A program made the translations under genes and the position numbers. The notes beneath the pieces were generated by a model. That model made no database searches. It worked only from the letters and a program-made list of their open reading frames with translations, and had not been told where the DNA came from. From NCBI RefSeq assembly GCF_040869045.1, contig NC_090319.1:286475693-286539692 (forward strand): a stretch of DNA of 64,000 nucleotides, written 5' to 3'. Each line of letters begins with the position of its first letter. The first letter of the stretch is position 1. The DNA comes from Eurosta solidaginis (lineage: Eukaryota; Arthropoda; Insecta; Diptera; Tephritidae). Below, one piece after another: positions 21,881-33,429 of the stretch.

Positions 21881-23366
21881 TTTGTTTATTTCCAAAAATT
21901 ACAAATGTATTTCAGAAAAAGCAATATTAATTTTTTTGGTCTGTTCTGATTCTATTTCTCAATTATTTTCTGATTTGTCCTCTTCTTAAATTCATTTGCC
22001 CGTTTCTTAAATACATTTTCTATTATCGCAAATGCAGTTGGAAAAGGAGTAGTCAAATATTTGAGATATTTGGATAGAGCTTTGTAAGTGGGTGTGTCCC
22101 CTTCGCAGACCTTTTGAATGCACTCTTAACTGGCCAGTCGTAGGTGGTTCTGAATAGTCGCTGCTTTTGTGTAATTAATTTAAACTCGTTTAGCCCAGAT
22201 TTAAGCGCTGTTGGTACAAATTTGGCCATCAACTGTCCCACTCTACATCCGATTAAGCACCAGTTAGGAAAGAAAGAGTCATTAAACCAGTAGTGAGAAC
22301 TTGGTGTTTGCGCTACTGACTCAAATTAGTTACTGACGTCCCGACATGGTTACTGCTCAAATTTAAATCAGATTGTTATTTCATATATATCATCCCTATT
22401 TACCCCCGTTTGATTTTTCGTTTCAAATAGCCTTCAGGTGGATGCGCTAGACCCTGCCTTAATTAAAAAATCTTCTTATTTATAAACCGTATATTTAAAA
22501 TAAGACAGAAATCAAAATACGGACGCATCTCGTTGCTGACAACCGCCACTAGTTTCAGTAAACTCTTAACTCGAATATATCCGAGTGAGGCCACTGATTA
22601 TGTATTTTCCGTGAGTAGGCGCTATTGCTACAGAATGCTGGGCAGGGCAAGCGGAAATTGTGGCTTGCAATTGTAGCTACAGTCACTAACACACTGTCAC
22701 GCCCCATTTGGTCAAATATCAATATTTGTACTGTAGGATAAATTTCCGAACTTGTTCGCAATACAAACATATGGGGCTTCACAGGTCAAGTGCTTCCACT
22801 CGAAAAACTCAAGTTTTTCAGTTTCAAGTTTCAAAAGTCCAACAAAAGTTGCTCAAAATGTTGTCCTTGTAGGGTACATAACATGTCCAAAGGAGTAACT
22901 GAAATATGAAAGGATTGCAATGACACAGAGTATCAAAAATTGGCTTTTTCCTTACCATTTTTTAAAATTTTTTTTGATAAATATTTAGGTCACTAAATTT
23001 TAATGTACAAAAAAAGTTTTAGATGATTTTTACAGTATTTTTTCTCTGCTATAAGAAAGAGATTTACCAATTTTTCGAATAGTTTTTTGACCACTCTGAT
23101 TTTTATTTTGTGTTGCTCAAAATAAAGCTTAATTGTTCCGCTATAAAAATACATAGGTAACATTGTTGGGCAATGTAAATTCTTTGCGTTTTTCGTTTTG
23201 ATGGTTACGGGAACGATCGCGCTACAGTTTCAAAGCGAAAAAAATTATAAAAATTAACGTTACACCACAATATGACCTGTACATTTTTGTAGGGAAGTAA
23301 ATACTCTTTGTTTTAAACAACAATAAAAAATCAAAATCGGTGTTTATTGCAAAAAATTTACAAAAA
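21881..23366. other. Unassigned sequence with a small shared repeat
   Basis: The 22,100-22,160 stretch (actggccagtcgtaggtggt) resembles 50,215-50,270, pointing to a small dispersed repeat. The 22,800-23,360 part is AT-rich with T/A runs and no recognised element. Confidence 0.4.
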
Positions 23367-24970
23367 ACAAGTAAGGAAGGCTAAGTTCGGGTGTAATCGA
23401 ACACTACATACTCAGCTGAGAGCTTTAGATACAAAAGAAGGGAAAATCACCATTTAGCAAAATGAACCTAGGGTAACCCTGGAATGTGTTTGTTTGACAT
23501 GTGTATCAAATGAAAGGTGTTAATGATTATTTAAAACGTAGTGGGCATTAGTTCTATAGGTGGACGCCTTTTCGAGATATCGCAATAAGGGTGGACCAGG
23601 GGTGACTCTAGAATATGTTTGTATGACATGTGTATCAAATGAAAGGTATTAATGAGGGTTTTAAAAGGGAGTAGCCCTTAGTTGTATATGTGAAGGCGTT
23701 TTCGAGATATCGACCAAAATGTGGACCAGGGTGACCCTAATACCGCTAATAAATTTATATATGTAATACTACGAACAGTATTCCTGCCAAGACTCCAAGG
23801 GCTTTTGATTTCGCCCTGCAGAACTTTTTCATTTTCTTCTACTTAATATGGTAGGTGTCACACCCATTTTACAAAGTTTTTTCTAAAGTTATATTTTGCG
23901 TCAATAAATCAATCCAATTACCATGTTTCATCTCTTTTTTCATATTTGGTACATAATTATGGTATTTTTTTAATTTTTCGTAATTTTCGATATCGGAAAA
24001 GTGGGCGTGGTCATATTCGGATTTCGGCCATATTTTACACCAAGATAAAGTGACTTCAGATAAGTACGTGAACTAAGTTTAGTTAAGATATATCGTTTTT
24101 TGCGCAAGTTATCGTGTTAACGGCCGAGCGGAAGGACAGACGGTAGACTGTGTATAAAAACTGGGCGTGGCTTCAACCGATTTGGGCCGTTTTCACAGAA
24201 AACAGTTATCGTCATAGAGTCTATGTTCCTACCAAATTTCACAAGGATTGATAAATTTTTGTTCGACTTATGACATTAAAAATATTCTAGACGAATTAAA
24301 TGAAAAGGGGCGGAGTTACGCCCATTTTGAAATTTTCTTTTATCTTTGTATTTTGTTCCACCATATCATTACTGGAGTCTAATGTTGACATAATTTACTT
24401 TTATACTGTAAAGATATTAAATTTTTTGTTAAAATTTGACTTAAAAAAATTTTTTTTTTAAAGTGGGCGTGTTCATCATCAGATTTCGCTAATTTTTATT
24501 TAGCACACATATAGTAATAGGAGTAACGTGCCTACCAAATTTCATTATGCTATCTTCAACGACTGCCAAATTACAGCTTGCAAAACTTTTAAATTACCTT
24601 CCCATTGTCCAACATTTTTCAAATTTTCTATTTTGCGTCATAAGTTCAACGCACCTACCAAGTTTCATCGGTGTATCGTCTTTGGTAATGAATTATCGCA
24701 CTTTTCCGGTTTTTCGAAATTTTCGATATCGAAAAAGTGGGCGTGGTTGTAGTCCGATTTCGTTCATTTTACATGGCGATCTGAGATGAGCGCCCAGGAA
24801 CCTACATACCAAATTTCATCAAGATACCTCAATATTTAATTAAGTTATTGTGTTTACAGGCGGGCGGACGGACGGACGGACGGACATGGCTAAATAAATT
24901 TCGTTTTTCACCCAGATCATTTTGATATATAGAAGTCTATATCTATCTCGATTAATTTATGCCGTTACGT
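23367..24970 (-). mobile_element. Family A element, near complete, minus orientation
   Basis: It starts with aacaagtaaggaaggctaag and a hairpin (ttcgggtgtaatcgaa), then actcagctgagagct. About two 130-bp units follow (23,460-23,740), then the conserved body with several 'gggcgtgg' words, then (CGGA)n at 24,862-24,885 and atatagaagtctatatctat. The expected terminal tatactcag is missing after 24,968, so the far end is truncated or diverged. Confidence 0.75.
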
Positions 24971-25258
24971 ATTACCGTTCAACAATTTTGGTGGATTTTG
25001 GAGTTATCAAGTTTTTCGGCTGGGAACACTTGACGTGAAAAGCCTCATATCCGTAAGTAGGTATGTATTATGCAAATACTTGTACGCAAACCGAATAACA
25101 ATCAACGAGTGTCAATTTTTGTCAATTACTGCGTTGATATATTTAATTGCTCTATTAAGGCAAATACAACGGAATAACTAAAGCATGAAAAAATTAACTT
25201 GACTATTAATAACTCAACAACCCCAAAACTGTAAATTAACCTATGGTTGTGTGTTTGA
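24971..25258. other. Unassigned spacer
   Basis: AT-rich with no recognised element. Confidence 0.35.
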
Positions 25259-25459
25259 TCTATATATATAAAATAGGATGTATGTATGTATGTATGTTTG
25301 TATGAGGCCTATGGACTCCGAAACTACCACGCTGATTTTATTCAAATTTTCAGGATAACTTAGCAGGGGAGAGTGTTTGTGAAAATTTTTTTTCCGGGAA
25401 GTGGACCAGGGACCGATGTATTCTAAACTATCGTATATATAGCTCGATTTGCCTGAAAT

Positions 25460-26100
25460 TTGGTATGTAGGTAGCGTTATATCTAGAATAAAATGTCGGA
25501 TAATTTTTCTTCCGGGAAGGGGACCAGGATACATATTGGTGACTAAGGTTTCGAGATATAGGGCAAAAAGTGGACCCGGGCACCCCTAGAATGTGTTTAT
25601 ACAATATGGATATCAAATGAAAGCTGCTGATGAGTGCTTTAGTACAGGGTAGTTTTCATACCTATTGGTGACCAGGGTCTCGAGATATAGGCCAAAACGT
25701 GGACCCGGGCACCCCTAGAATGTGCTTATACAATATGGATATCAAATGAAAGCTGTTCATGAGTGCTTTAGTACAGGGTAGTTTTCGTACCTATCGGTGG
25801 CTAGGGTCTCGAGATATAGGCCAAAACGTGGACCCGGGTACCCCTAGAATGTGTTTATACAATATGGATATTGATGATTGCTTTAGTATAAGGTAGTTTT
25901 CATACCCATTGGTGACTAGGGTCTCGAGATATAGGCCAAAACGTGGACCCGGGCACCCCTAGAATGTATTTATACAATATGGATATCAAATGAAAGCTGT
26001 TGATGAGTGCTTTACTAAAGGGTAGTTTTCATATCTATTGGTGACTAGCGTCTCGAGATATAGGCCAAAACATGGACCCGGATACCCTTAGAATGTGTGT
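25460..26100 (+). repeat. 129-bp tandem units inside the Helitron
   Basis: The word gtggacccggg (atggacccgg in the last unit) occurs at 25,570, 25,699, 25,828, 25,943 and about 26,072, giving steps of 129, 129, 115 (internal deletion) and 129 bp. The units also share tatcaaatgaaagctg and ctcgagatataggcc. They are homologous to the 130-bp unit of family A. Confidence 0.85.
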
Positions 26101-26344
26101 GTATTTTGGATATAAAATGAAAGCTGTTGCTGAGAGCTTTTAAATAATTTTCATTGTGATATTCGATTTAGTCGCATCAACCTGGCAAAACTGATAAATA
26201 TGCATGCGAATCCGAAATAAAGGCATGAATTAATAATACCCAAATACCTATTTACATACGTCCTATTCGATTTGCCTGAAATTTGGTATATAAATTTGCC
26301 TATATTACTATTTACGATGCTTTTTTCCGGGAAGTAGACCAGAG

Positions 26345-26600
26345 ACGGACTGGGACTGGGATTAGGACCGAGACTGAGACTCGGATTGGGACTGGCACTG
26401 AGACTCGGAATGGGACTGGAATAAAATACATGCCACCCTCTGGGACTGGCAATAAGATATGAATAAGAATGAGAAAAACTTGAGAGAAGAGAAAAGAGAG
26501 AGGGAGACTGAGAAAGAGATAGAAAGAGGCGAAGATGGAGATAGATGAAGCGAAAAATACGGAGGGAGGAGTGAATACAAAGATTAGGAAAAAGTGTATA
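26345..26600 (+). repeat. Purine-rich degenerate (GACTGG)n / (GAGA)n run
   Basis: Repeated gactgggactgg and gagactgag words are followed by gagagaagag-type repeats, part of the Helitron and partly retained in the shorter copy at 56,925-57,080. Confidence 0.6.
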
Positions 26601-26691
26601 TGGCCGAGGGCAGAGTTAGACGGAAAAAGCTTATTAAAATGTATGCAGATATACCAAATTTAGGGAGAACAACGTCTGCCGGGTCTGCTAG

Positions 26692-27233
26692 TTAATGATA
26701 AAATAAACAATATAAAATAAATAAATAATAGAAGAAAAGCTATTAATTTTGAAAACATAGTTATCACGAACTTAATTATAATGAACAACAAATGTTCAGA
26801 AGTATCCATATTTAGTTTGAGTAACTTAATAAATATGTAGCATGCCTCGCAACTATCGTTCGATTATTTCAACATTTATAAATGCCTACATATATTCCTT
26901 AATTATACTCACACTGCGTTTTATATAAAAAAAAAACAATAATAAACAAGTCATTATTTCTATTAATGTGCGTCACGCGCCACCTTTTGCTGCTAAATTT
27001 TGATTTTACGTGTTTTAGCACTGAAAAAGAATCCATTTTATGTTTACGATTTATTTATAGACTATTTATAGAAAGCGGTATAAAAATCTTCAACAAAAAA
27101 AAATAAGTAAAGTAAAATCAGGTACAAATACCCAGAGCTGTAAAACTGTGCAATCATTTGAAATTTTAAATCATTGATTTAAGAATGCTTGCTCTTCATT
27201 CATTCATTCCTTGTTAAGGAATGTGGCTTAAAA
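26692..27233. other. Unassigned sequence up to the inverted-repeat breakpoint
   Basis: AT-rich. It ends with a small perfect hairpin (cattccttgttaaggaatg, 27,205-27,223) just outside the point where homology to the right arm begins. Confidence 0.4.
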
Positions 27234-27432
27234 GTTTCACTGACAAGCTTTTTATGGCAAAAATACACTCGGAGTGTTTGCCAAATCACTGCCTTAGGGC
27301 GACACCGCATAGAAAACACTTTTTTCTTATTGAAATAACCTTTATCTAAATTTTAAATCTTGCTTTGCTCGGAGCTTGAACCCAGGATCTTCGATGTGGT
27401 AGTTGGAGCACGCTACACAAGGCCACGGCGGC
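27234..27432 (-). mobile_element. SINE fragment at outer edge of left arm
   Basis: The minus-strand SINE head (ccacggcggc at 27,423-27,432) and body up to tttcactgacaagctttt at 27,234 are present. The 3' third is missing. The right-arm counterpart (40,452-40,800) is full length, so the inverted-repeat breakpoint lies inside this SINE. Confidence 0.8.
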
Positions 27433-28488
27433 TGCCAGCACATCATTTACATCCTCGATATTCGCATTGCCAATATTTTTTCGGGTGGTGTTTTAGATTT
27501 TCCTCCAAATTGTTAAGTTTTTTTTTTTTTGTTTTTTTTTTTTTTTTGAATTTAAGAAAATCTGAAACACACTTCGGATAAATTTAATCGTCAAAAATTA
27601 ACAACTTATATATTTCTAGAATAAAAATGACTCAGGGGACTCCAAATAAAAAGTTGAAAAATTTCGTTAAATTTTCAAAATTTTCGAAATTTTCCCGGAA
27701 TTTTTTTGAAATTAGTTTGCATAATTTTTGTAAAAAATTTAATATTTTTTTCCTAAAATATCGAAAGTAAAAAAATAAGAACTTAATTGACGAAATTTCA
27801 TAAAAATTGCCATTGCAATTTTTCTGTTTGCTGTTTGGTTCACAGCAAACACACATACAAACTGAAAATAAAAAAATCTAAGTACATACACTGGTTTAAA
27901 GCATATTTCATAGAGGTCTCTTTTTCTGAAAAAAGCGTTAGAGAAAATTTAATAATTTGTAATGGTTCTAAAGTCTTTGAAACCTAAAAATACAAGTTTT
28001 ACGGGTTAGGAAAAAATAAAGAAATTTTAAAAGCTGACAGGACAAAAACTGAAATTTTTTCAATGGTTTTTGTTAAACTTTTTCTATGATACAAGCTATT
28101 CAAAAAGCTTCTCAGTTGTCTCTGACAAAACCTCAAAACGTCGACGTGACGAAATTGTCCCAGTAAATTCTATGAAATATGTCAGAGCAAGGCGATTTCA
28201 GTACCAGGTGTTGTTATCCCAACAGCTGATTGCTTCTTCTTGATTATTTTCCATACAACGCCTTGTACAACAATATGTTAGTCAATCGAAATCAAGGAAA
28301 ATTTTCTTTTGATTTGACAATTTTTTGCACGGCGAATTGGTTGAATTCGCTTTACCATCACCTTGTATAAATACGCCTTGGGTGAGAGGCATCTTTCATA
28401 CTCAAATCGTTGCTGTTGCATTTAGATGTAAATTTTTGTAACTGGCTCTAGATTAAAAGCATGGAGTAACAGCTAAATCATATTTATA

Positions 28489-28719
28489 TCACGTGTTCGC
28501 AAGCATAGAATTATGCATAGGATTTAGAATCACGAAATAATTTTCGCGTTTTATTTGCATTGTTTTCCCTGTTAAAAAGGGTAGGGCAAAATTAAAATGT
28601 AAAACATAAACAAAACGTGTCACACTCAATAGTGGTCTCGCTTTCATGATAGAAATTGTCTCTGCGTATTGAAGTTCCGATAAAGTTTCGTCAGTCCCTT
28701 TAGCTTGAAATCCAAGCAA
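28489..28719 (-). CDS. Small unknown open frame in left arm (76 codons)
   Basis: The frame starts MLGFQAKGTDETLSELQYAE and ends FVILNPMHNSMLANT. I do not recognise it and see no domain, signal peptide or membrane segment. The counterpart in the right arm (34,938 on) has nearly the same N-terminus but is cut by the LINE insertion after about 48 codons. It may be non-coding. Conservation between recent arms is not evidence of function. Confidence 0.25.
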   Translation of the reverse strand: MLGFQAKGTDETLSELQYAETISIMKARPLLSVTRFVYVLHFNFALPFLTGKTMQIKRENYFVILNPMHNSMLANT

Positions 28720-29259
28720 GAATAAAGGAGTGTCATATATGCTTTCGATACCACAAACAAGGGAGAAATTAAACTTTAGAAAAACTATAAATTTTATGTC
28801 GCGTCAGGACTCAGACGCGAGTTTTCCCTAAATACCTTCATGACATGACCATTATGTATCATTACACTGCAATGGGCAGCACCGCACAGCTGTCTCATTC
28901 TAACGATTGGAAGAGCGAGCAGCTGACAGACCACAATTTATGATTCTCACACAACATGGCCCACATCAACACAAAGAGTGTTCCCAGACAGCGAATAAAG
29001 GCCTCTTTACATCTGTCGCACATTTTATCTGCACGACGTCATTTGACTAGTCATTTTACAGTCATTCATAGGTTATATTCATAGTCACATTTGCATGTGC
29101 GTGGGTAAGTTTTGTGACCAAATTTTGTAGGGCAATTACAAGGAGCCGTGACAACACACGGGTTTACCGTGATATACCGTATATTATCGCGTATTGCCTG
29201 CCTTAGGCAAACACCAAAAATATAGTTTTCCCTAAGTCTATATTAAATAATTCTTAATT

Positions 29260-30237
29260 TTGCTATTGGTGGTTTTCAATATCAGCATTTGCATTCTGAT
29301 GAAACTATTTTCAAAACGAAAGATAATTTTACGCGTATGTCAGTCAAATTTTACTAAACCTAGCAGTGGGTTCAACCACTACACGTCACTACATCGGCAG
29401 AATAACTTAACCAGATTATTCATCCCAAATAAACCCTTAACCCGAGTACGCCAACCACAAGCTCGACCAGTTAAGCTTCTACTCTCCGCCCATACGCCAC
29501 CCAACCCCCTGGAGTCAAAACAAGTAATAACAAATTCCCGTTCCAGAATGACGGGCTTCTCATTCAAACGCAACAAGACGGAGCAACGCATTGACTCCTT
29601 CACAGTCTCCTGCCGTTTGTGCCAGAAGAATTACGGCATACGGCTATGCCCGCTGTACAGGAGAATGTCGGCAGAAGAACGCCTCCGGGCCGTCCTTATA
29701 CACCGGCACTGCCCCAATTGCCTATCGCCGTTCCATCGGTTAGAGATATGCCCTAGCAGCGACCGTTGCCATCGCTGCCGTGAACCACACCACACTACGC
29801 TGCACATAGAGGATGAGCAACCGCAGCCACGCCCTACCTACCACGACGAGCACGACGAGGAAGCAAGCGCCGACGAAGTGCTCTCTATTCATATCACGGA
29901 GGACACCCGATCATGGGCACAACAAGTAGCAGATGAGGAGGAAGAGATGGAGGAGATCGCCCGAAGTGCCGCAGCCTTAGCCATCGCCACAACGACCAGT
30001 GAAGAAGCACGATCCTTCCGACCACTGCTTCAGCATGAGAAGCAGAAAATCAATCAGAGACACATGGAACACGGGGATGGCGCGGAGACACGTCCTTTCC
30101 GCCCATCGCACCGCAATGCCAGTAGGCGCCGGGACGGCGCGGAGCCGCGTCCGTTCCGCTCGACCCGACGCTCCACTGGCAGAGCGGCCCCGTACCCACC
30201 ATGTAAGGACATTGGAAACACTTATTTAGAACGATGA
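29260..30237 (+). CDS. gag-like zinc-knuckle protein (325 codons), left-arm copy
   Basis: The frame is open for 325 codons. An internal Met at residue 97 (29,548; MTGFSFKRN) is an alternative and perhaps likelier start. From about residue 119 it has a Cys/His-rich module: CRLC, CPLYRRMSAEER, HRHCPNCLSPFHRLEICP, CHRC, HHTTLH. That layout resembles the zinc knuckles of BEL/Pao-type gag polyproteins. An acidic middle (EEEEMEEIARS) and a basic Arg/Pro-rich C-terminus with repeated RPFR words follow. No protease, reverse transcriptase or integrase lies downstream. The role is unknown; nucleic-acid binding is an inference from the knuckles. The right-arm copy is frameshifted. Confidence 0.6.
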   Translation: MLLVVFNISICILMKLFSKRKIILRVCQSNFTKPSSGFNHYTSLHRQNNLTRLFIPNKPLTRVRQPQARPVKLLLSAHTPPNPLESKQVITNSRSRMTGFSFKRNKTEQRIDSFTVSCRLCQKNYGIRLCPLYRRMSAEERLRAVLIHRHCPNCLSPFHRLEICPSSDRCHRCREPHHTTLHIEDEQPQPRPTYHDEHDEEASADEVLSIHITEDTRSWAQQVADEEEEMEEIARSAAALAIATTTSEEARSFRPLLQHEKQKINQRHMEHGDGAETRPFRPSHRNASRRRDGAEPRPFRSTRRSTGRAAPYPPCKDIGNTYLER

Positions 30238-30365
30238 CAATTTTCGGAACAGGAATGTTGAAATCTTTGTCATTTGCTTTTTTTTTAATAAATTATTAGG
30301 AAATTTTCAATAAGAATATTTTTACAGTTAACTTCTTTTTGCTTTATTACCATTTAAATATCGAA

Positions 30366-30802
30366 ATAAAATAATTAAAAAAAAATTTTAAGTTAAACGG
30401 TTTTATTGAAAACAATACTTACATGAAATAATAAAAATACGAAAAGCTAGAAAATAATTAGGTAGGTCCTAGGTACTAGTCATCACACTCCTTATCAATC
30501 TAGGGCATTGATCAGACAATTAAATAAAAGCGTTGGGCGCGTGAAATTTCTAAAAATGTGAGGCGTAGCATGACCTGATTAAGGTTCAGTTGGTTTTACT
30601 TATGACTATCAATAGAAATATGACGCGTCCAACGCTTTTATTTAATTGTCTGATCAACGCCCTAGATTGATAAGGAGTGTGATGACTAGTACCTAGGACC
30701 TACCTAATTATTTTCTAGCTTTTCGTATTATTATTATTTCATGTAAGTATTCTTATCAATAAAACCGTTTAACTTAAAATTTTTTTTTAAATTATTTTAT
30801 TT
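30366..30802. repeat. Nested palindrome in left arm (~185-bp stems, ~60-bp loop)
   Basis: The stretch 30,366-30,550 (agttaaacggttttattg ... gcgttgggcgcgtg) is the inverse of 30,611-30,802 (gacgcgtccaacgc ... aaaaccgtttaactt). Both halves contain aggtcctaggtactagtcat in inverse. The same palindrome is present in the right arm at about 32,866-33,303. Confidence 0.85.
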
Positions 30803-31024
30803 TCAAGTTTTTAGTCTTTATTTAATTGCCTATTATTTCTCATTCTATTTAGTTCATTTAGTGACTCATTATTACAAGGACTCTTTCCTGACAATTTGTA
30901 ACAACCTAAGTCCTCAATACATAATCCTTCCAAAGACTTTACTCGACTCTGCGCCACGTATGCTTGTCCCTCCTCCAACTCCAAAATATTTTGTTGTCAC
31001 TTCTACTGGACTGTATGCAATATT

Positions 31025-31535
31025 TGTTCCAAATATGAGCCAAATCGGGCATCATAGGTCGCTTTCTATTCATGTATGTATTATGTGTTCCAAATATGGA
31101 CCAAATCAAATCGGACCACAAATACGATTTTTGTGAATACCTCGATCCTTGCACCACCTATCGGCGATGTTTTTTTTGATAGGTCGCTTTCTATTATTGT
31201 ATGTATTATTTGTTCCAAATATGAGCCAAATCGGACCACAAATACGATTTTTGTGAATATCTCGATCCATGCGCCACCTAGCGGCGATTTTTTTCCACAG
31301 GTCGATTTCTATTCTTGCATGTATTATGTGTTCCAAATATGAGCCAAATCGGACCACAAATGCGAATTTTGCGAATATCTCGAGCCATGCGCTACCTAGC
31401 GGCAATTTTTTTCACAGGTCGATTTCTATTCTTGCATGTATTATGTGTTCCAAATATGAGCCAAATCGGACCACAAATGCGAATTTTGCGAATATCTCGA
31501 TCCTTGCGCCACCTAGCGGCGATTTTTTTCTTATT
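31025..31535 (+). repeat. 118-bp tandem units in left arm
   Basis: The word ccaaatatgagccaaatcgg recurs with steps of about 118 and 117 bp at 31,217, 31,335 and 31,452, with partial units before. Units share cgaatatctcgatcc and gcgccacctagcggcga. The right arm holds one unit fewer (32,245-32,650). Overlapping open frames here are repeats of the period and not genes. Confidence 0.8.
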
Positions 31536-31750
31536 ATTGCATTGTCATCGGGTTCTGAACTATATTCCAAGTTTCAAGCTTGGAGCTTATCGGGAAGTTA
31601 CTTAAATTTCAATTACAAGATTCGTTCACAACGGCCGTGCAGCCTGTCAACTCAAGCTAAATAAAACCGTTTAAAAACTGGTCATTACGGGCAATAATTA
31701 AATTTTTGTGTAGATATTTTGAGGTGGCTTTAATTAAATGCAACCATGTG

Positions 31751-31933
31751 AATGCTTATTCTGCGTTGAAAAATGTTTGTGTTTCATTCAATTACTTCAT
31801 TCTTTCTTTGAATGAGTTCAGGAATACATTCTTTTTTCCACTACTGAATGAAGAATGTATTCCTGAACTCATTCGAAGAAAGAATGAAGTAATTGAATTA
31901 AATACAAACATTTTTCAACGCAGAATAAGCATT
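31751..31933. repeat. Small palindrome in the spacer (82-bp stems)
   Basis: The stretch 31,751-31,832 (aatgcttattctgcgttgaa ...) is the inverse of 31,851-31,933, with an 18-bp loop. It lies off-centre in the spacer between the two big arms, followed by about 100 bp of unique sequence. Confidence 0.85.
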
Positions 31934-32244
31934 CAAATGAATGCAGTGTGCTGAGTGCTGAGTGTGCACACACTTTTCTAGTACCAATCAGTTATGAAAA
32001 ATGTCGTACATGCACAAAACCCGCTCAAATATCACATGGTTGCATTTAATTAAAGCCACTTCAAAATATCTATACAAAAATTTAATTATTGCCCGTAATG
32101 ACCAGTTTTTAAACGGTTTTATTTAGCTTGAGTTGACAGGCTGCACGGCCGTTGTGAACGAATCTTGTAATTGAAATTTAAGTAACTTCCCAATAAGCTA
32201 CAGGCTTGAAACTTGGAATATAGTTCAGAACCCGATGACAATGC

Positions 32245-32650
32245 AATAATAAGAAAAAAATCGCCGCTAGGTGGCGCATGGCTCGAGATATTCGCAAAAT
32301 TCGCATTTGTGGTCCGATTTGGCTCATATTTGGAACACATAATACATGCAAGAATAGAAATCGACCTGTGAAAAAAATCGCCGCTAGGTGGCGCATGGAT
32401 CGAGATATTCACAAAAATCGTATTTGTGGTCCGATTTGGCTCATATTTGGAACAAATAATACATACAATAATAGAAAGCGACCTATCAAAAAAAAAATCG
32501 CCGCTAGGTGGCGCAAGGATCGAGGTATTCACAAAAATTGTATTTGTGGTCCGATTTGATTTGGTCTATATTTGGAACACATAATACATACATGAATAGA
32601 AAGCGACCTATGATGCCCGATTTGGCTCATATTTGGAACAAATATTGCAT
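32245..32650 (-). repeat. 118-bp tandem units in right arm
   Basis: Inverse counterpart of 31,025-31,535, lacking one unit. It contains cgccgctaggtggcgca repeated at ~118-bp steps. Confidence 0.75.
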
Positions 32651-32865
32651 ACAGTCCAGTAGAAGTGACATCAAAATATTTTGGAGTTGGAGGAGGGACA
32701 AGCTTACGTGGCGCAGAGTCGAGTAAAGTCTTTGGAAGGATTATGTATTGAGGACTTAGGTTGTTACAAATTGTCAGGAAAGAGTCCTTGTAATAATGAG
32801 TCACTAAATGAACTAAATAGAATGAGAAATAATAGGCAATTAAATAAAGACTAAAAACTTGAAAA

Positions 32866-33303
32866 TAAAATAATTTAAAAAAAAATTTTAAGTTAAACGG
32901 TTTTATTGATAAGAATACTTACATGAAATAATAATAATACGAAAAGCTAGAAAATAATTAGGTAGGTCCTAGGTACTAGTCATCACACTCCTTATCAATC
33001 TAGGGCGTTGATCAGACAATTAAATAAAAGCGTTGGACACGTCATATTTCTATTGATAGTCATAAGTAAAACCAACTGAACCTTAATCAGGTCATGCTTC
33101 GCCTCACATTTTTAGAAACTTCACGCGCCCAACGCTTTTATTTAATTGTCTGATCAATGCCCTAGATTGATAAGGAGTGTGATGACTAGTACCTAGGACC
33201 TACCTAATTATTTTCTAGCTTTTCGTATTTTTATTATTTCATGTAAGTATTGTTTTCAATAAAACCGTTTAACTTAAAAATTTTTTTTAAATTATTTTAT
33301 TTC
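32866..33303. repeat. Nested palindrome in right arm
   Basis: Counterpart of the left-arm palindrome, with the same aggtcctaggtactagtcat word in both orientations. Confidence 0.8.
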
Positions 33304-33429
33304 GATATTTAAATGGTAATAAAGCAAAAAGAAGTTAACTGTAAAAGTATTCTTATTGAAATTTTCCTAAAAATTTAATAATAAAAAAAGCAAATGACAA
33401 AGATTTCAACATTCCTGTTCCGAAAATTG

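Larger units (their letters stand above)
25259..26691 (+). mobile_element. Helitron (non-autonomous), TC...CTAG, inserted between A and T
   Basis: The 5' end is TCTATATATATAAAATAGG at 25,259 preceded by A. The 3' end is gccgggtctgctag, ending in CTAG at 26,688-26,691 and followed by T. The TC start, CTRR end and A^T target are the hallmarks of canonical Helitrons. Inside are five ~129-bp tandem units and a purine-rich (GACTGG)-like run. No Rep/helicase coding region is present. A shorter copy with the same ends is at 56,435-57,166. Confidence 0.85.
27234..31751. repeat. Left arm of a giant inverted repeat (~4.5 kb)
   Basis: The whole stretch reappears in inverse order at 32,032-36,557 and 40,277-40,652. 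Landmarks in order are the SINE fragment, a poly-T run, a small minus-strand frame, the gag-like frame, a nested palindrome, a 118-bp tandem block and the inner edge gcaaccatgtga. By eye the arms differ by a few percent. This arm has one extra 118-bp unit. It lacks the two insertions found in the right arm and gives their empty sites. Confidence 0.9.

Noticed and set aside
31076..32532. Overlapping frames with CSKYEPNRTTN-type repeats
   Set aside because: They are translations of the 118-bp tandem units in both arms and appear on both strands and in several frames.
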